From: Leyella lascolaii
Lineage (GTDB): Bacteria > Bacteroidota > Bacteroidia > Bacteroidales > Bacteroidaceae
Direction of reading: 5' to 3'
Assembly: GCF_900079775.1 (NCBI RefSeq)
Contig: NZ_LT556050.1
Span: 347,381-411,380 of the forward strand
Length of the DNA stretch: 64,000 nucleotides
Each line of letters starts with the position of its first letter. Position 1 is the first letter of the stretch. The notes beneath the pieces are model-generated. The model was not told the origin of the DNA. It was given only the letters and a program-made list of their open reading frames with translations, and ran no database searches. A program made the translations under genes and the position numbers. Positions 53,025-61,885 of this stretch are shown one piece after another.

Positions 53025-54067
53025 TGAGAAAGATACTGTCAACCCTAATGATGGCAGCTGCCGCAGGCACTGCCTGCGCGCAGAAAGACAACGGCAACTT
53101 CACATACTTCCTGCCGAAGACAGAAGTGAGCATATCGCTGCTCATAGAGAAAACCACATACACCCCGGGAAGACTTGCCGACTACTGCGACCTGTATTTC
53201 AAGACAAAGGCACAGAAAGAGCCGGAGGTAAGCTACAGAATAGTAGGAATGACATTCGCCACGGACGGAGTGCCGGACGAAAGCAAGCAATACAGCCTTG
53301 TGGTGGACAAGAAACACAGCATCCTGAGCATCGACTGCGACAGGAACGGTGTGCTGAAAGCCATAAACACCAAGGGCAACGACGAACAGCGGCAGCAACG
53401 TTTCACACCGGCACCGCGACCCGCCCTGCCCTCGCCCAACGACTACATGAGCCAGGACATACTCTCGTCTACCAACCTGCCGAAGATGGCGCAGATGGTG
53501 GCACAGGAGATATACGACATCCGCGACAGCCGCAACCAGCTGTCACGGGGCGAAGCCGAGTTCATGCCGAAAGACGGAGAGCAGCTCAAGATAATGCTCG
53601 CGCAGCTCCAGACCCAGGAGAACGCGCTCATGCAGGTGTTCGAGGGAACCACCGTCACCGACACCACCGAGGCTGTAGTGTCGTTCGTTCCCGACAAGGA
53701 AAACGCCAGGCAGACGGTCTTCCGCTTCTCAAGACACTTCGGACTCACCTCTGCCGACGACCTCTCGGGTGCTCCGTTCTATGCCGTGACAGAGGATATG
53801 CAGACCCCGGCGGAGGCTCCCGTGATTGACGAGAAGCTGAAGAAGCAGAAGGACGACATGATTATCGGGGTGAACATACCGGGAAAGATAAAGATAAGAA
53901 TAACCGACGGCACCAACACTTTAGGCTCGTTCAGCACATATGCGGCACAGTTCGGCACCGTCGACACGCTCAGCGGCTCGCTCTTCGGCAAGAAATTCAC
54001 ATCGCAGATTGTGCTCGACAAGGCGACAGGAGGCATAACAAGCCTTCACACCGAACCGCTCGACTGA
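53021..54067 (+). CDS. DUF4831 family exported protein
   Basis: This 348-residue protein has a signal peptide (ILSTLMMAAAAGTACAQ) and matches the DUF4831 family known from Bacteroidales (YFLPKTEVSISLLIEKTTYTPG, YMSQDILSSTNLPKMAQMVAQEIYDIRDSR, SRGEAEFMPKDGEQL). Function is unknown. It is translationally coupled to nnr by a 4-bp overlap, but the localisation differs, so a shared pathway is doubtful. A weak hairpin terminator (AAAAGCCGTT/AACGGCTTTT, 54427-54457) lies 360 bp downstream. Confidence 0.82.
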   Translation: MMRKILSTLMMAAAAGTACAQKDNGNFTYFLPKTEVSISLLIEKTTYTPGRLADYCDLYFKTKAQKEPEVSYRIVGMTFATDGVPDESKQYSLVVDKKHSILSIDCDRNGVLKAINTKGNDEQRQQRFTPAPRPALPSPNDYMSQDILSSTNLPKMAQMVAQEIYDIRDSRNQLSRGEAEFMPKDGEQLKIMLAQLQTQENALMQVFEGTTVTDTTEAVVSFVPDKENARQTVFRFSRHFGLTSADDLSGAPFYAVTEDMQTPAEAPVIDEKLKKQKDDMIIGVNIPGKIKIRITDGTNTLGSFSTYAAQFGTVDTLSGSLFGKKFTSQIVLDKATGGITSLHTEPLD

Positions 54068-54159
54068 CGCCCATACACGGTAAGGCGAAGTACGCGCGCC
54101 TCACTTCCGGCGCACGGCTCCGACGCTTCCCGTCCGTGACACCGACGCATGTGCACCAC

Positions 54160-54640
54160 GCTGTATTATTGCATGAATATACGGAAAACACTGTCTGACG
54201 CATGCATAAATATACACGGCAACTCCGCGAGAACCGCGTATTTGCGCGTGACGGCACATCCGGGCGCAAATACGCGAGTTTCAGGCAGTCTGCCCATCAC
54301 GCTGACAGTCAGCGGCTTACGCCCGACACGCCCGTAAGAAGCATTTTTCCGCGCTGCCGGAAAGCCTCTTCGGCACTGCGGAAAAGCCTTTTTGGCACAC
54401 TCATAATGCCTGTATCACACAACAATAAAAGCCGTTTCGCGTTGCGGAACGGCTTTTTCCGTATCATAAAACAGACTTCACGTGGACATATAATACCCGA
54501 AAAGGCTCTTCCGTATGGACGGAAGCATGTCGCGGAACGTTTTCCGGCGTTCTGTCATTTCTATTTTGTCATTTTCCTTTGTCAATATTTTTTACTGTCA
54601 GACCGCATATTTATACAGTTCCGTAAAGTGCCCTCATCCG
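54160..54640. repeat. Composite repeat region related to 17.9-18.3 kb (family 3)
   Basis: TGCATGAATATACGGAAA (54170-54187) is the inverted copy of 17896-17913. CGAGAACCGCGTATTTGCG follows. Inverted units of the GGAAAAGCCTTTT type run from 54337 to 54540, including AAAAGCCGTT/AACGGCTTTT at 54427-54457. TGTCATTTTC and ATTTTTTACTGTCA with GCATATTTATACA (to 54616) close it, as in the other region. No gene is seen. Confidence 0.6.
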
Positions 54641-54675
54641 TGCGTGAGCAAACATCCGGACCATACACGGGGCAA

Positions 54676-54731
54676 ATAAAAACCGGACCGCGCGGCGCAA
54701 GCGTCATGCAGACTCACGCCGTACGGTCCGG
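54676..54731 (-). terminator. Terminator of the GH3 gene
   Basis: On the minus strand the stem CCGGACCG/CGGTCCGG (54683-54690 with 54724-54731), with an inner GGCG/CGCC pair, is followed by TTTTTATTTG. Confidence 0.78.
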
Positions 54732-54752
54732 ATGCAAGTGTAAGTTGAATGC

Positions 54753-57017
54753 CTATTCCACGTTTAGCACAGCCTTCTTCAGGTTGCGGCTGTCCGGTCC
54801 AACCATTATCTCGACCTCTCCCGGGTCTATGCCGTAGCGCAGACTGCTGTCATAATACTTCAGAAGCTCGGGAGTTATGTCGAACGACACGTCCTTGCTC
54901 TCTCCGGCGGCAAGATGTATGCGGCTGAAGCCTTTGAGCTCCTTAACAGGTCGCGATATGCGTGCCGCGCGGTCGTGTATGTACATCTGCACCACCTCGT
55001 AGCCGTCGCGGCTGCCGGTGTTGGTCACGGTGACTGTCGCCCTCACACTTCCTCCGGGAGCGAGAGTGCCCTTGCTCAGTTTCAGGTCGCTGTAGGCGAA
55101 GGTGGTGTAGCTCAGTCCGTAGCCGAACGGATAGAGCGGGTCGTTGCGCACATCGAGATAGTTGCTCTGATACTTGCGGTAGTCCTTCGCCCCGTCAGGC
55201 ACGGGGCGTCCTGTGGGAAGGTGGTTGTAGTATATCGGCACCTGTCCTGTCGCAGCCGGCAAAGTCATGGTGAGCTTGCCCGACGGCACCTTGTCGCCGA
55301 ACAGCACGTCGGCAATGGCGTCGGCAGCCTCGCTTCCTCCGAACCACACATTCATGATGGCAGGCACGTGTCTGCTCTCCCATGTCATCACAGTGGGGCG
55401 TCCCGAGAAGTTGAGAAGCACCACGGGCTTGCCCGTAGCCACAAGTTCCTTGAGCAGGGACATCTGTATGTCGGGCAGGGTGAGGTCTGAACGGCTCGAC
55501 GACTCACCGCTCATCTCCGAGCTCTCTCCCATGGCACACACTATCACGTCGGCGTCGCGCGCCACTCTCAGAGCCTCAGCCCTCATGGCGTTGTCGTCGC
55601 CGCGCTTTATTGTCCTGCCGAACTCGGCGTCCTTCTGCATCTGTGCGTCGGCAGTGAGGTTGCATCCCTGGGCATAAAGAATCTCCGCCTTGCCTGCCAC
55701 GGCACGCTCGAGTCCTTCCTTGAGAGTGGAATATCTGTCCGGCGTATATGCCACACACCACGTTCCAGCCATGTTGGCGCGCGTGTCGGCGAGCGGACCT
55801 ATAAGTGCTATCTTTCCCTTCTTCTCGAGCGGCAGCAGGTTGTTGTCGTTCTTCAGCAGCACGAATGTCTCTGCCGCCATGTCGCGTGCGGCTCTGCGGT
55901 TCTCCTCTGTGAAGATGTCTTTCTTGCGCCGTTTGCCGTCACAGAACTTGTAAGGGTCGTCAAACAGTCCGAGTATGTATTTCGCCTCAAGCACCCGGCG
56001 GCATGCGTTGTCTATGTCGCTCATGCTCACACGTCCCTCTTCCAGCGACTTCTCGAGCGTCTGCACGAATCCGCGCGTACACATGTCCATGTCTGTCCCA
56101 GCCTTCAGTGCCTGTGCCGAAACCGAAGGAAGGTCGCCCAGCCCGTGGGTCATCATCTCTCCAATGGAGCCGTAGTCTGAAGCCACGAGCCCGCCGAAGT
56201 GCCACGTGTCACGCAGCAGTTCGGTGAGAAGCCATCTGTTTCCCGTCGCCGGAACGCCGTCCACAATGTTGAACGACGACATGACGCTGCTCACACCGGC
56301 ATCGACAGCCGCCTTGTAAGGTGGCAAATACTGGTTGAACATGCGCACGCGGCTCATGTCCACGGTGTTGTAGTCGCGTCCAGCCTCGGCTCCGCCATAC
56401 AGCGCGAAGTGCTTCAGGCATGCCATGATGTTGCTGTTCTGCGAGTAGTCTCCCTGATAACCGCGCACCATTGCCTCGGCTATGCGCGAGCCGAGAAACG
56501 GATCCTCGCCTCCGCCTTCAGCCACACGGCCCCACCGCGCGTCCACGCAAATGTCCACCATCGGGCTGAAAGTCCAGTTTATTCCGTCCGCGCTCGCCTC
56601 CTTGGCAGCTATGCGCGCGCCCTTCTCTATGGCTTCCATGTCCCAGCTGCACGACTGTGCGAGAGGGATGGGGAATATGGTCTCATATCCGTGAATGACG
56701 TCCATGCCCACAAGCAGCGGTATTCCCAGACGGCTTTTCTTCACAGCCACCTCCTGCAAGGCGCGTATGCCGTCCACTCCCTTTATGTTGAAGACGCCTC
56801 CTACACTGCCTGCCGCTATCTCTCCTCCTACTTCCGAATCGGCTGCCTTGCCGGTTGTGATGTCTCCGGCAACGACAAGATTCAGTTGTCCTATCTTCTC
56901 CTTGACTGTCATCTTGGACATAAGCTTGTCCACAAATGCCTTCATTTCATGGTTGTCCGCCATCATCGCCGGCACCGACATCAATACCGCCAGCACGGAC
57001 ACAATAATCCTTTTCAT
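54753..57017 (-). CDS. GH3 beta-glycosidase (BglX-like)
   Basis: This 754-residue family 3 glycoside hydrolase is probably a periplasmic beta-glucosidase or beta-xylosidase. It has a signal peptide (IIVSVLAVLMSVPAMMA). The order is a TIM-barrel domain with KHF (K202-H203) and the nucleophile Asp281 in VASDYGSI, an alpha/beta sandwich domain (LIGPLADTRANMAGTW, CAMGESSEMSGE) and a C-terminal fibronectin III-like domain (VTVTNTGSRDGYEVVQMYI). Start 57017 is used because 22 extra residues from 57083 precede the signal peptide. It has no sugar-uptake genes beside it. Confidence 0.93.
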   Translation of the reverse strand: MKRIIVSVLAVLMSVPAMMADNHEMKAFVDKLMSKMTVKEKIGQLNLVVAGDITTGKAADSEVGGEIAAGSVGGVFNIKGVDGIRALQEVAVKKSRLGIPLLVGMDVIHGYETIFPIPLAQSCSWDMEAIEKGARIAAKEASADGINWTFSPMVDICVDARWGRVAEGGGEDPFLGSRIAEAMVRGYQGDYSQNSNIMACLKHFALYGGAEAGRDYNTVDMSRVRMFNQYLPPYKAAVDAGVSSVMSSFNIVDGVPATGNRWLLTELLRDTWHFGGLVASDYGSIGEMMTHGLGDLPSVSAQALKAGTDMDMCTRGFVQTLEKSLEEGRVSMSDIDNACRRVLEAKYILGLFDDPYKFCDGKRRKKDIFTEENRRAARDMAAETFVLLKNDNNLLPLEKKGKIALIGPLADTRANMAGTWCVAYTPDRYSTLKEGLERAVAGKAEILYAQGCNLTADAQMQKDAEFGRTIKRGDDNAMRAEALRVARDADVIVCAMGESSEMSGESSSRSDLTLPDIQMSLLKELVATGKPVVLLNFSGRPTVMTWESRHVPAIMNVWFGGSEAADAIADVLFGDKVPSGKLTMTLPAATGQVPIYYNHLPTGRPVPDGAKDYRKYQSNYLDVRNDPLYPFGYGLSYTTFAYSDLKLSKGTLAPGGSVRATVTVTNTGSRDGYEVVQMYIHDRAARISRPVKELKGFSRIHLAAGESKDVSFDITPELLKYYDSSLRYGIDPGEVEIMVGPDSRNLKKAVLNVE

Positions 57018-57488
57018 GCTTTTCTTCTCTGTGTTATTATGTTTCTTATAGTATCTCTTATTATTATCTGTATTGCATGACATTATTATCGGCAGGATGC
57101 GATGTCGCTGTCAATAGTATGTGTCATTATGATTTATGCGTCAAAAGCGTGTTTACTCTGTATCATTCTCCGCAGAACCATAGCCCGCACCACTGTCGGC
57201 AATACGGAGAGGGCATGCGCTTTTATGCCGCCCGTCTGTTAATCCAACGTTCTATTTCTATTATTATTACCTCATTCTTAACATCGTTTCACGATACAGC
57301 GATTGTAAGCGTGCCATTTCACTTATTTTAAACAAAACGTACATAGAAGCGGATGAATCCATGTCACACCTTATTATATATATGTCACGCTCATGAAAAG
57401 CTGTCCGGCGGCACATGAATAAATCTTACCCGGCGCGCATTCAGGCGATGGTCTGCCGGCATAAGGGCTGCGGCGTGATATGAGGAAA
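57018..57488. other. Gene-free stretch upstream of GH3
   Basis: No supported gene. No clear promoter box for GH3 was found. Bases 57250-57400 are A/T-rich. Confidence 0.45.
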
Positions 57489-57489
57489 A

Positions 57490-57537
57490 TAAAAAAGTCC
57501 TTTTGTCATGCCTTGGATGTGCATGGACAAAAGGACT
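57490..57537 (-). terminator. Terminator of the aldolase gene
   Basis: On the minus strand the stem AGTCCTTTTGTC/GACAAAAGGACT (57537-57526 with 57507-57496) with an inner ATGC pair is followed by TTTTTTATTTTCC. Confidence 0.9.
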
Positions 57538-57569
57538 GTTTGTGTCATGACATTGTGTCTGCCATATTA

Positions 57570-58580
57570 TCAGTCGAGCTGAGCCAGCTTGCCGTCAGAA
57601 CCGAGTACCTCTTTGATTTTGTGCTCATAGAGCTCAATCATGAGGTCACGTGCCGGTCCGCAGTACTTACGCGGGTCGAACTCACCCGGTTTCTCAGCGA
57701 ACACCTTACGCACAGCTGCTGTGAAAGCAAGACGTGAGTCTGAGTCGATGTTGATTTTGCAGACTGCGCTTGCGGCTGCCTTGCGGAGCTGTTCCTCAGG
57801 TATGCCCACTGCGTCAGGCAGCTTGCCGCCATACTGGTTGATCATGTCTACATACTCCTGTGGAACAGAAGAAGAGCCGTGGAGCACGATTGGGAATCCC
57901 GGCAGTTTCTCCATGATGGCGTCGAGAACGTCGAATGCCAATGGAGGAGGAACCAGACGGCCTGTCTTCGGGTCGCGTGTGCACTGCTCCGGTTTGAACT
58001 TATAAGCACCGTGGCTTGTACCTATGGAGATGGCAAGTGAGTCAACTCCTGTCTTTGTAACGAAGTCGATGACCTCTTCCGGCTTTGTGTAGTGAGACTC
58101 TTCTGCAACAACCTCATCCTCAACTCCGGCAAGAACGCCGAGTTCGCCTTCCACTGTAACGTCGAACTGATGTGCGTATTCCACAACCTTCTTGGTGAGA
58201 GCTACGTTCTCATCGTATGGAAGAGCAGAGCCGTCTATCATCACAGAAGAGAAGCCCATGTCCACACAGCTCTTGCAAAGCTCGAAGCTGTCACCGTGGT
58301 CAAGGTGGAGAACGATTTCAGGATGTTTGCATCCGAGTTCCTTTGCATATTCTACAGCACCCTGTGCCATGTAGCGCAGAAGTGTCTGGTTGGCGTAGTT
58401 GCGCGCTCCTTTGGAAACCTGAAGAATCACCGGAGACTTCAGTTCAGAAGACGCCTTGATGATTGCCTGCAACTGCTCCATGTTGTTGAAGTTGAAAGCA
58501 GGGATAGCATAACCTCCATTAATGGCTCTTTTGAACATCTCACGTGTGTTCACCAAGCCTAAATCTTTATAGTTTACCAT
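57570..58580 (-). CDS. fba: Class II fructose-bisphosphate aldolase
   Basis: This 336-residue zinc aldolase splits fructose-1,6-bisphosphate to triose phosphates in glycolysis and gluconeogenesis. Motifs are GYAIPAFNFNNMEQLQAI, VLHLDHGDSFELCKSC (metal His and catalytic Asp), MIDGSALPYDENV, VEGELGVLAGVED, ISIGTSHGAYKF and LHGSSSVPQEYVDMIN. All are intact, at standard length. It has its own promoter (58630-58660) and terminator. It lies divergent from the inositol-phosphate synthase gene. Confidence 0.97.
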   Translation of the reverse strand: MVNYKDLGLVNTREMFKRAINGGYAIPAFNFNNMEQLQAIIKASSELKSPVILQVSKGARNYANQTLLRYMAQGAVEYAKELGCKHPEIVLHLDHGDSFELCKSCVDMGFSSVMIDGSALPYDENVALTKKVVEYAHQFDVTVEGELGVLAGVEDEVVAEESHYTKPEEVIDFVTKTGVDSLAISIGTSHGAYKFKPEQCTRDPKTGRLVPPPLAFDVLDAIMEKLPGFPIVLHGSSSVPQEYVDMINQYGGKLPDAVGIPEEQLRKAAASAVCKINIDSDSRLAFTAAVRKVFAEKPGEFDPRKYCGPARDLMIELYEHKIKEVLGSDGKLAQLD

Positions 58581-58629
58581 AATTGTAAAAGTTTATTTAA
58601 AACGTTGTCTTATGTCATATAACCGATTG

Positions 58630-58660
58630 CAAAGTTAGTATTTTAATTTGGCAACACAAA
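58630..58660 (-). promoter_or_regulatory. Promoter of fba
   Basis: On the minus strand TTTG (58660-58657) and TAACTTTG (58637-58630) are 19 nt apart, 50 nt before the start codon. Confidence 0.75.
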
Positions 58661-59006
58661 GTGATACAACGTTTTTTAACCCAAATAGGCATTATGAATA
58701 CGGCATGTCGCGGGGGCGTTCTTACGCACGGAGGCAATCGTCCTGCCGCAAACGCACCGGGCGACATATCCGAAGGATGAGAAACGGGGCACCTGATGTG
58801 ATGCGAAAGGTGTACGGACACCGGGCGGAACATGAGGGTCTGAGCCGTACTGTTACTGTAATCGAGTGCTCGAAAACGCCGCAATCAATACTAAAAGTAT
58901 ACATTTTATCACTGTTTTTCCTTACTTCAAAATCAAAATGTAGTTCATTTTTACTAATTAATGATAAAAAACTGACAAACAAAGCTGTTATCAAATCTTA
59001 AATACG
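58661..59006. other. Divergent intergenic region, no gene seen
   Basis: Open frames here have no recognisable features. Bases 58880-59000 are A/T-rich and could hold upstream regulatory sites for either neighbour. Confidence 0.45.
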
Positions 59007-59014
59007 TAACTTTG
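59007..59014 (+). promoter_or_regulatory. -7 box of the inositol-phosphate synthase gene
   Basis: TAACTTTG lies 96 nt before the ATG. No clear -33 box is seen. Confidence 0.5.
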
Positions 59015-59109
59015 CAAGTAGCGGATTATTACCTTACAGGCATCACCGGATACCTATACCGCACATTGACAACAGTCAGAACCAAAAATAATTAAAAACA
59101 TAACAGATA

Positions 59110-60417
59110 ATGAAACAGACAGACATCAGACCCGCAAACGGGAAACTCGGAATCATGGTCGTCGGATGCGGCGCCGTGACAACAACATTCATGACAGGCG
59201 TACTCATGGCACGCAAAGGACTGACAAAACCCGTTGGGTCAATGACACAATACGACAAGATTCGCGTAGGTAAAGGCAACGAGAAGAAATATCTGCACTA
59301 TGCCGACATAGTTCCGCTTGCCTCGCTTGACGACATTGTGTTCGGGACATGGGATGTTTACCCCCAGAACGCCTACCAGGCGGCTATGTACGCCGAGGTT
59401 CTTAAGGAGAAGGACATCGAACCCGTACGCGATGAGCTTGAGAAAATTGTGCCGATGAAAGCTGCTTTTGACAAGAACTACGCAAAACGACTGGACGGCG
59501 ACAACGTGAAAGACTGCGCCACACGATGGGAAATGACCGAGGCTCTGCGCCAAGACATACGCTCCTTCAAGGAGAAAAACGGATGCTCGCGCATCGTTGT
59601 GATATGGGCGGCTTCCACAGAGATATATGTTCCCTACTGCGAAGAGGTGCACGGAACGCTCGAGGCACTCGAAAAGGCGATGAAGGACGACGACCGCGAG
59701 CACGTGGCTTCGTCTATGTGCTATGCATACGCGGCACTGGCAGAGGGCGCTCCGTTCATAATGGGAGCGCCGAACACCACGGTTGACATTCCGGCAATGT
59801 GGGAAATGGCGGAAAAGACAAAGATGCCTATCGCAGGAAAAGACTTCAAGACCGGACAGACTCTGGTGAAAAGCGGATTCGCACCCATCATCGGCACACG
59901 CTGCCTCGGACTGAGCGGATGGTTCTCTACAAACATTCTCGGCAACCGCGACGGTCTTGTGCTCGACGAACCGGCTAACTTCCACACGAAGGAAGTGAGC
60001 AAACTGTCTACTCTGGAGACAATCCTGAAACCGGAGGATCAGCCCGACCTGTACACTGACTATTATCATAAGGTGCGCATAAACTACTATCCTCCACGCA
60101 ACGACAACAAGGAAGGATGGGACAACATCGACATTTTCGGATGGATGGGATACCCCATGCAGATCAAGATTAACTTCCTCTGCCGCGACTCAATACTCGC
60201 CGCGCCGCTGCTGCTCGACCTCTGTCTGCTCAGCGACCTTGCGGCACGGGCAGGACGCTACGGCATACAGCGATTCCTGAGTTTCTTCCTCAAGAGTCCG
60301 ATGCACGACTTCACAAAAGGCGAGGAGGCTGTGAACAACCTCTATCAGCAGTACACCATGCTGAAGAACGCAATACGCGAGATGGGCGGTTATGAGGCAG
60401 ACGAGGAGATAGACTGA
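59110..60417 (+). CDS. Myo-inositol-1-phosphate synthase
   Basis: This 435-residue NAD-dependent enzyme converts glucose-6-phosphate to myo-inositol-1-phosphate. The nucleotide loop MVVGCGAVTTTFMTGVL is at the N-terminus. VIWAASTEIYVPY, GAPNTTVDIPAM, AGKDFKTGQTLVKSG, LGLSGWFSTNILGNRDGLVL and HKVRINYYPPRNDNKEGWDNIDIFGWMG cover the catalytic and NAD-binding parts. The family is used in some Bacteroidetes to make phosphoinositol lipids. No phosphatidylinositol synthase follows here: the next gene is an alkaline phosphatase, separated by a terminator at 60466-60507. Confidence 0.93.
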   Translation: MKQTDIRPANGKLGIMVVGCGAVTTTFMTGVLMARKGLTKPVGSMTQYDKIRVGKGNEKKYLHYADIVPLASLDDIVFGTWDVYPQNAYQAAMYAEVLKEKDIEPVRDELEKIVPMKAAFDKNYAKRLDGDNVKDCATRWEMTEALRQDIRSFKEKNGCSRIVVIWAASTEIYVPYCEEVHGTLEALEKAMKDDDREHVASSMCYAYAALAEGAPFIMGAPNTTVDIPAMWEMAEKTKMPIAGKDFKTGQTLVKSGFAPIIGTRCLGLSGWFSTNILGNRDGLVLDEPANFHTKEVSKLSTLETILKPEDQPDLYTDYYHKVRINYYPPRNDNKEGWDNIDIFGWMGYPMQIKINFLCRDSILAAPLLLDLCLLSDLAARAGRYGIQRFLSFFLKSPMHDFTKGEEAVNNLYQQYTMLKNAIREMGGYEADEEID

Positions 60418-60465
60418 CGTCCGCAACACACAGGACATTCTCTCCGGAAAACCGGCGGAGACGTG

Positions 60466-60507
60466 ACGGCGGCTGTGCCAACGAGGTACAGCCGCCGTGT
60501 TTTTTTA
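60466..60507 (+). terminator. Terminator of the inositol-phosphate synthase gene
   Basis: The stem ACGGCGGCTGT (60466-60476) pairs with ACAGCCGCCGT (60488-60498) and is followed by GTTTTTTTA. Confidence 0.9.
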
Positions 60508-60571
60508 CATTCTCAATGGCTGAAATCATATTTATACGCAGTCTAACCATTCGTGTAAACAAAAAAATTCG

Positions 60572-60579
60572 TAATTTTG
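60572..60579 (+). promoter_or_regulatory. -7 box of the alkaline phosphatase gene
   Basis: TAATTTTG lies 93 nt before the ATG at 60672. The -33 region is weak. Confidence 0.45.
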
Positions 60580-60671
60580 TATGTGTAATTCCTAACGTAC
60601 AAGACACCCGCATTCTTCCATCGGATGCTACACGCGAGAACTGAAACAATCTGACAACAAACTTATCCGCT

Positions 60672-61802
60672 ATGAATATCAGAAGTATCCTGCTGGTCAG
60701 CGCACTTGTTCTGACATTTAAACCGGCAGCAGCACAAAATGACAAGCCGCAGACATACATCTGCGAGAAACCGTATGAGGTGGAGAAGATAACACCTCCG
60801 CAAGGCAAGAAAGTAAGGAACGTCATACTGATGATAGGCGACGGCATGAGCCTTATGCACGTCTACTCGGCATGGACGGCAAATCACGGGCGGCTTTGGC
60901 TGGAAAACGCGCAATTCACAGGGCTGTCCAAGACCTACTGCACCGACCGTCTCATCACCGACTCCGGTGCCGGAGGCACTGCATTAGCCACCGGACACAA
61001 GACCAGATACCACGCTGTGGGAGTGGATCCGGACGGCAAACCGCTGACCACGCTGTGCGATGTGGCAAAATCACTCGGCAAGGATGCTGGCATAGCTGTC
61101 ACATGCCGGCTGTGGGACGCCACACCCGCCGACTTCTGCTGCCACAACTCCGACCGCGACAACGAGCAGGAGATAATAGCCGACTACGTTGACTGTGGCA
61201 TAGACTATGCGTTCGGAGGCGGAGCGAAATACTTCACAAAGCGCAAGGACGGACGCGACATCTTCGAAGAACTGAGACAGAACGGCTACCACATATCGCG
61301 CTCATGGGAAGACCTTTCTGCATGGAAGAAGGGCAAAGTGTTCGCTGTTCCCTACGAAGTGGACACTCCCCTGCCCGACGAAAGGGGCGATCTGCTCGCA
61401 CGAGCCGCGCTGAAAGGCATATCGCTCATGAACCAGAACGCTAACGGATTCTTCATGATGATAGAAGGATCGCAGCTCGACGACTACGGACATTTCAACC
61501 AACTGGACATGCTGATGAAGGAAACGCTCGACTTCGACCGCACCGTCGGCGAGGTGATGAAGTGGGCGGCGCAGGACGGCGAGACCCTTGTCGTAGTGAC
61601 AGCCGACCACGAGACGGGCGGACTAACGCTCATCGACGGTGACAAGGAAGAAGGAAAGATAACATGCCGGTTCTCCACCGGAAGCCACTCAGGCGTGATG
61701 GTGCCGGTCTATGCGTTCGGTCCGGGCTCGGAAAACTTCACGGGCATAATGGAGAACACTGACATTTTCTGGAAGATAAAGAGCCTTATGGAACGCCGAT
61801 AA
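60672..61802 (+). CDS. Alkaline phosphatase (PhoA superfamily)
   Basis: This 376-residue exported phosphatase has a signal peptide (SILLVSALVLTFKPAAA). Metal and nucleophile motifs are NVILMIGDGMS, then TDSGAGGTALATGHKT with Ser98 as the phosphorylated residue, GSQLDDYGHFN, VVVTADHETGGL and STGSHSGVMVPVYAFGPG. These are the standard zinc/magnesium ligands. It is shorter than E. coli PhoA (about 450 precursor residues) but usual for Bacteroidetes. A hairpin GAACGCCG/CGGCGTTC overlaps its stop codon. The next gene starts 83 bp later. Confidence 0.92.
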   Translation: MNIRSILLVSALVLTFKPAAAQNDKPQTYICEKPYEVEKITPPQGKKVRNVILMIGDGMSLMHVYSAWTANHGRLWLENAQFTGLSKTYCTDRLITDSGAGGTALATGHKTRYHAVGVDPDGKPLTTLCDVAKSLGKDAGIAVTCRLWDATPADFCCHNSDRDNEQEIIADYVDCGIDYAFGGGAKYFTKRKDGRDIFEELRQNGYHISRSWEDLSAWKKGKVFAVPYEVDTPLPDERGDLLARAALKGISLMNQNANGFFMMIEGSQLDDYGHFNQLDMLMKETLDFDRTVGEVMKWAAQDGETLVVVTADHETGGLTLIDGDKEEGKITCRFSTGSHSGVMVPVYAFGPGSENFTGIMENTDIFWKIKSLMERR

Positions 61803-61885
61803 GGCGGCGTTCCGGATGCGGGAACGGCTCTTCCGCCGTCACGCAAGACTAAAGAAACACTCACCACACAACTCAAATACACATC

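Noticed and set aside
58648-59001. 117-codon frame between fba and the inositol-phosphate synthase gene
   Set aside because: Translation is unstructured and the region carries promoters on both sides.
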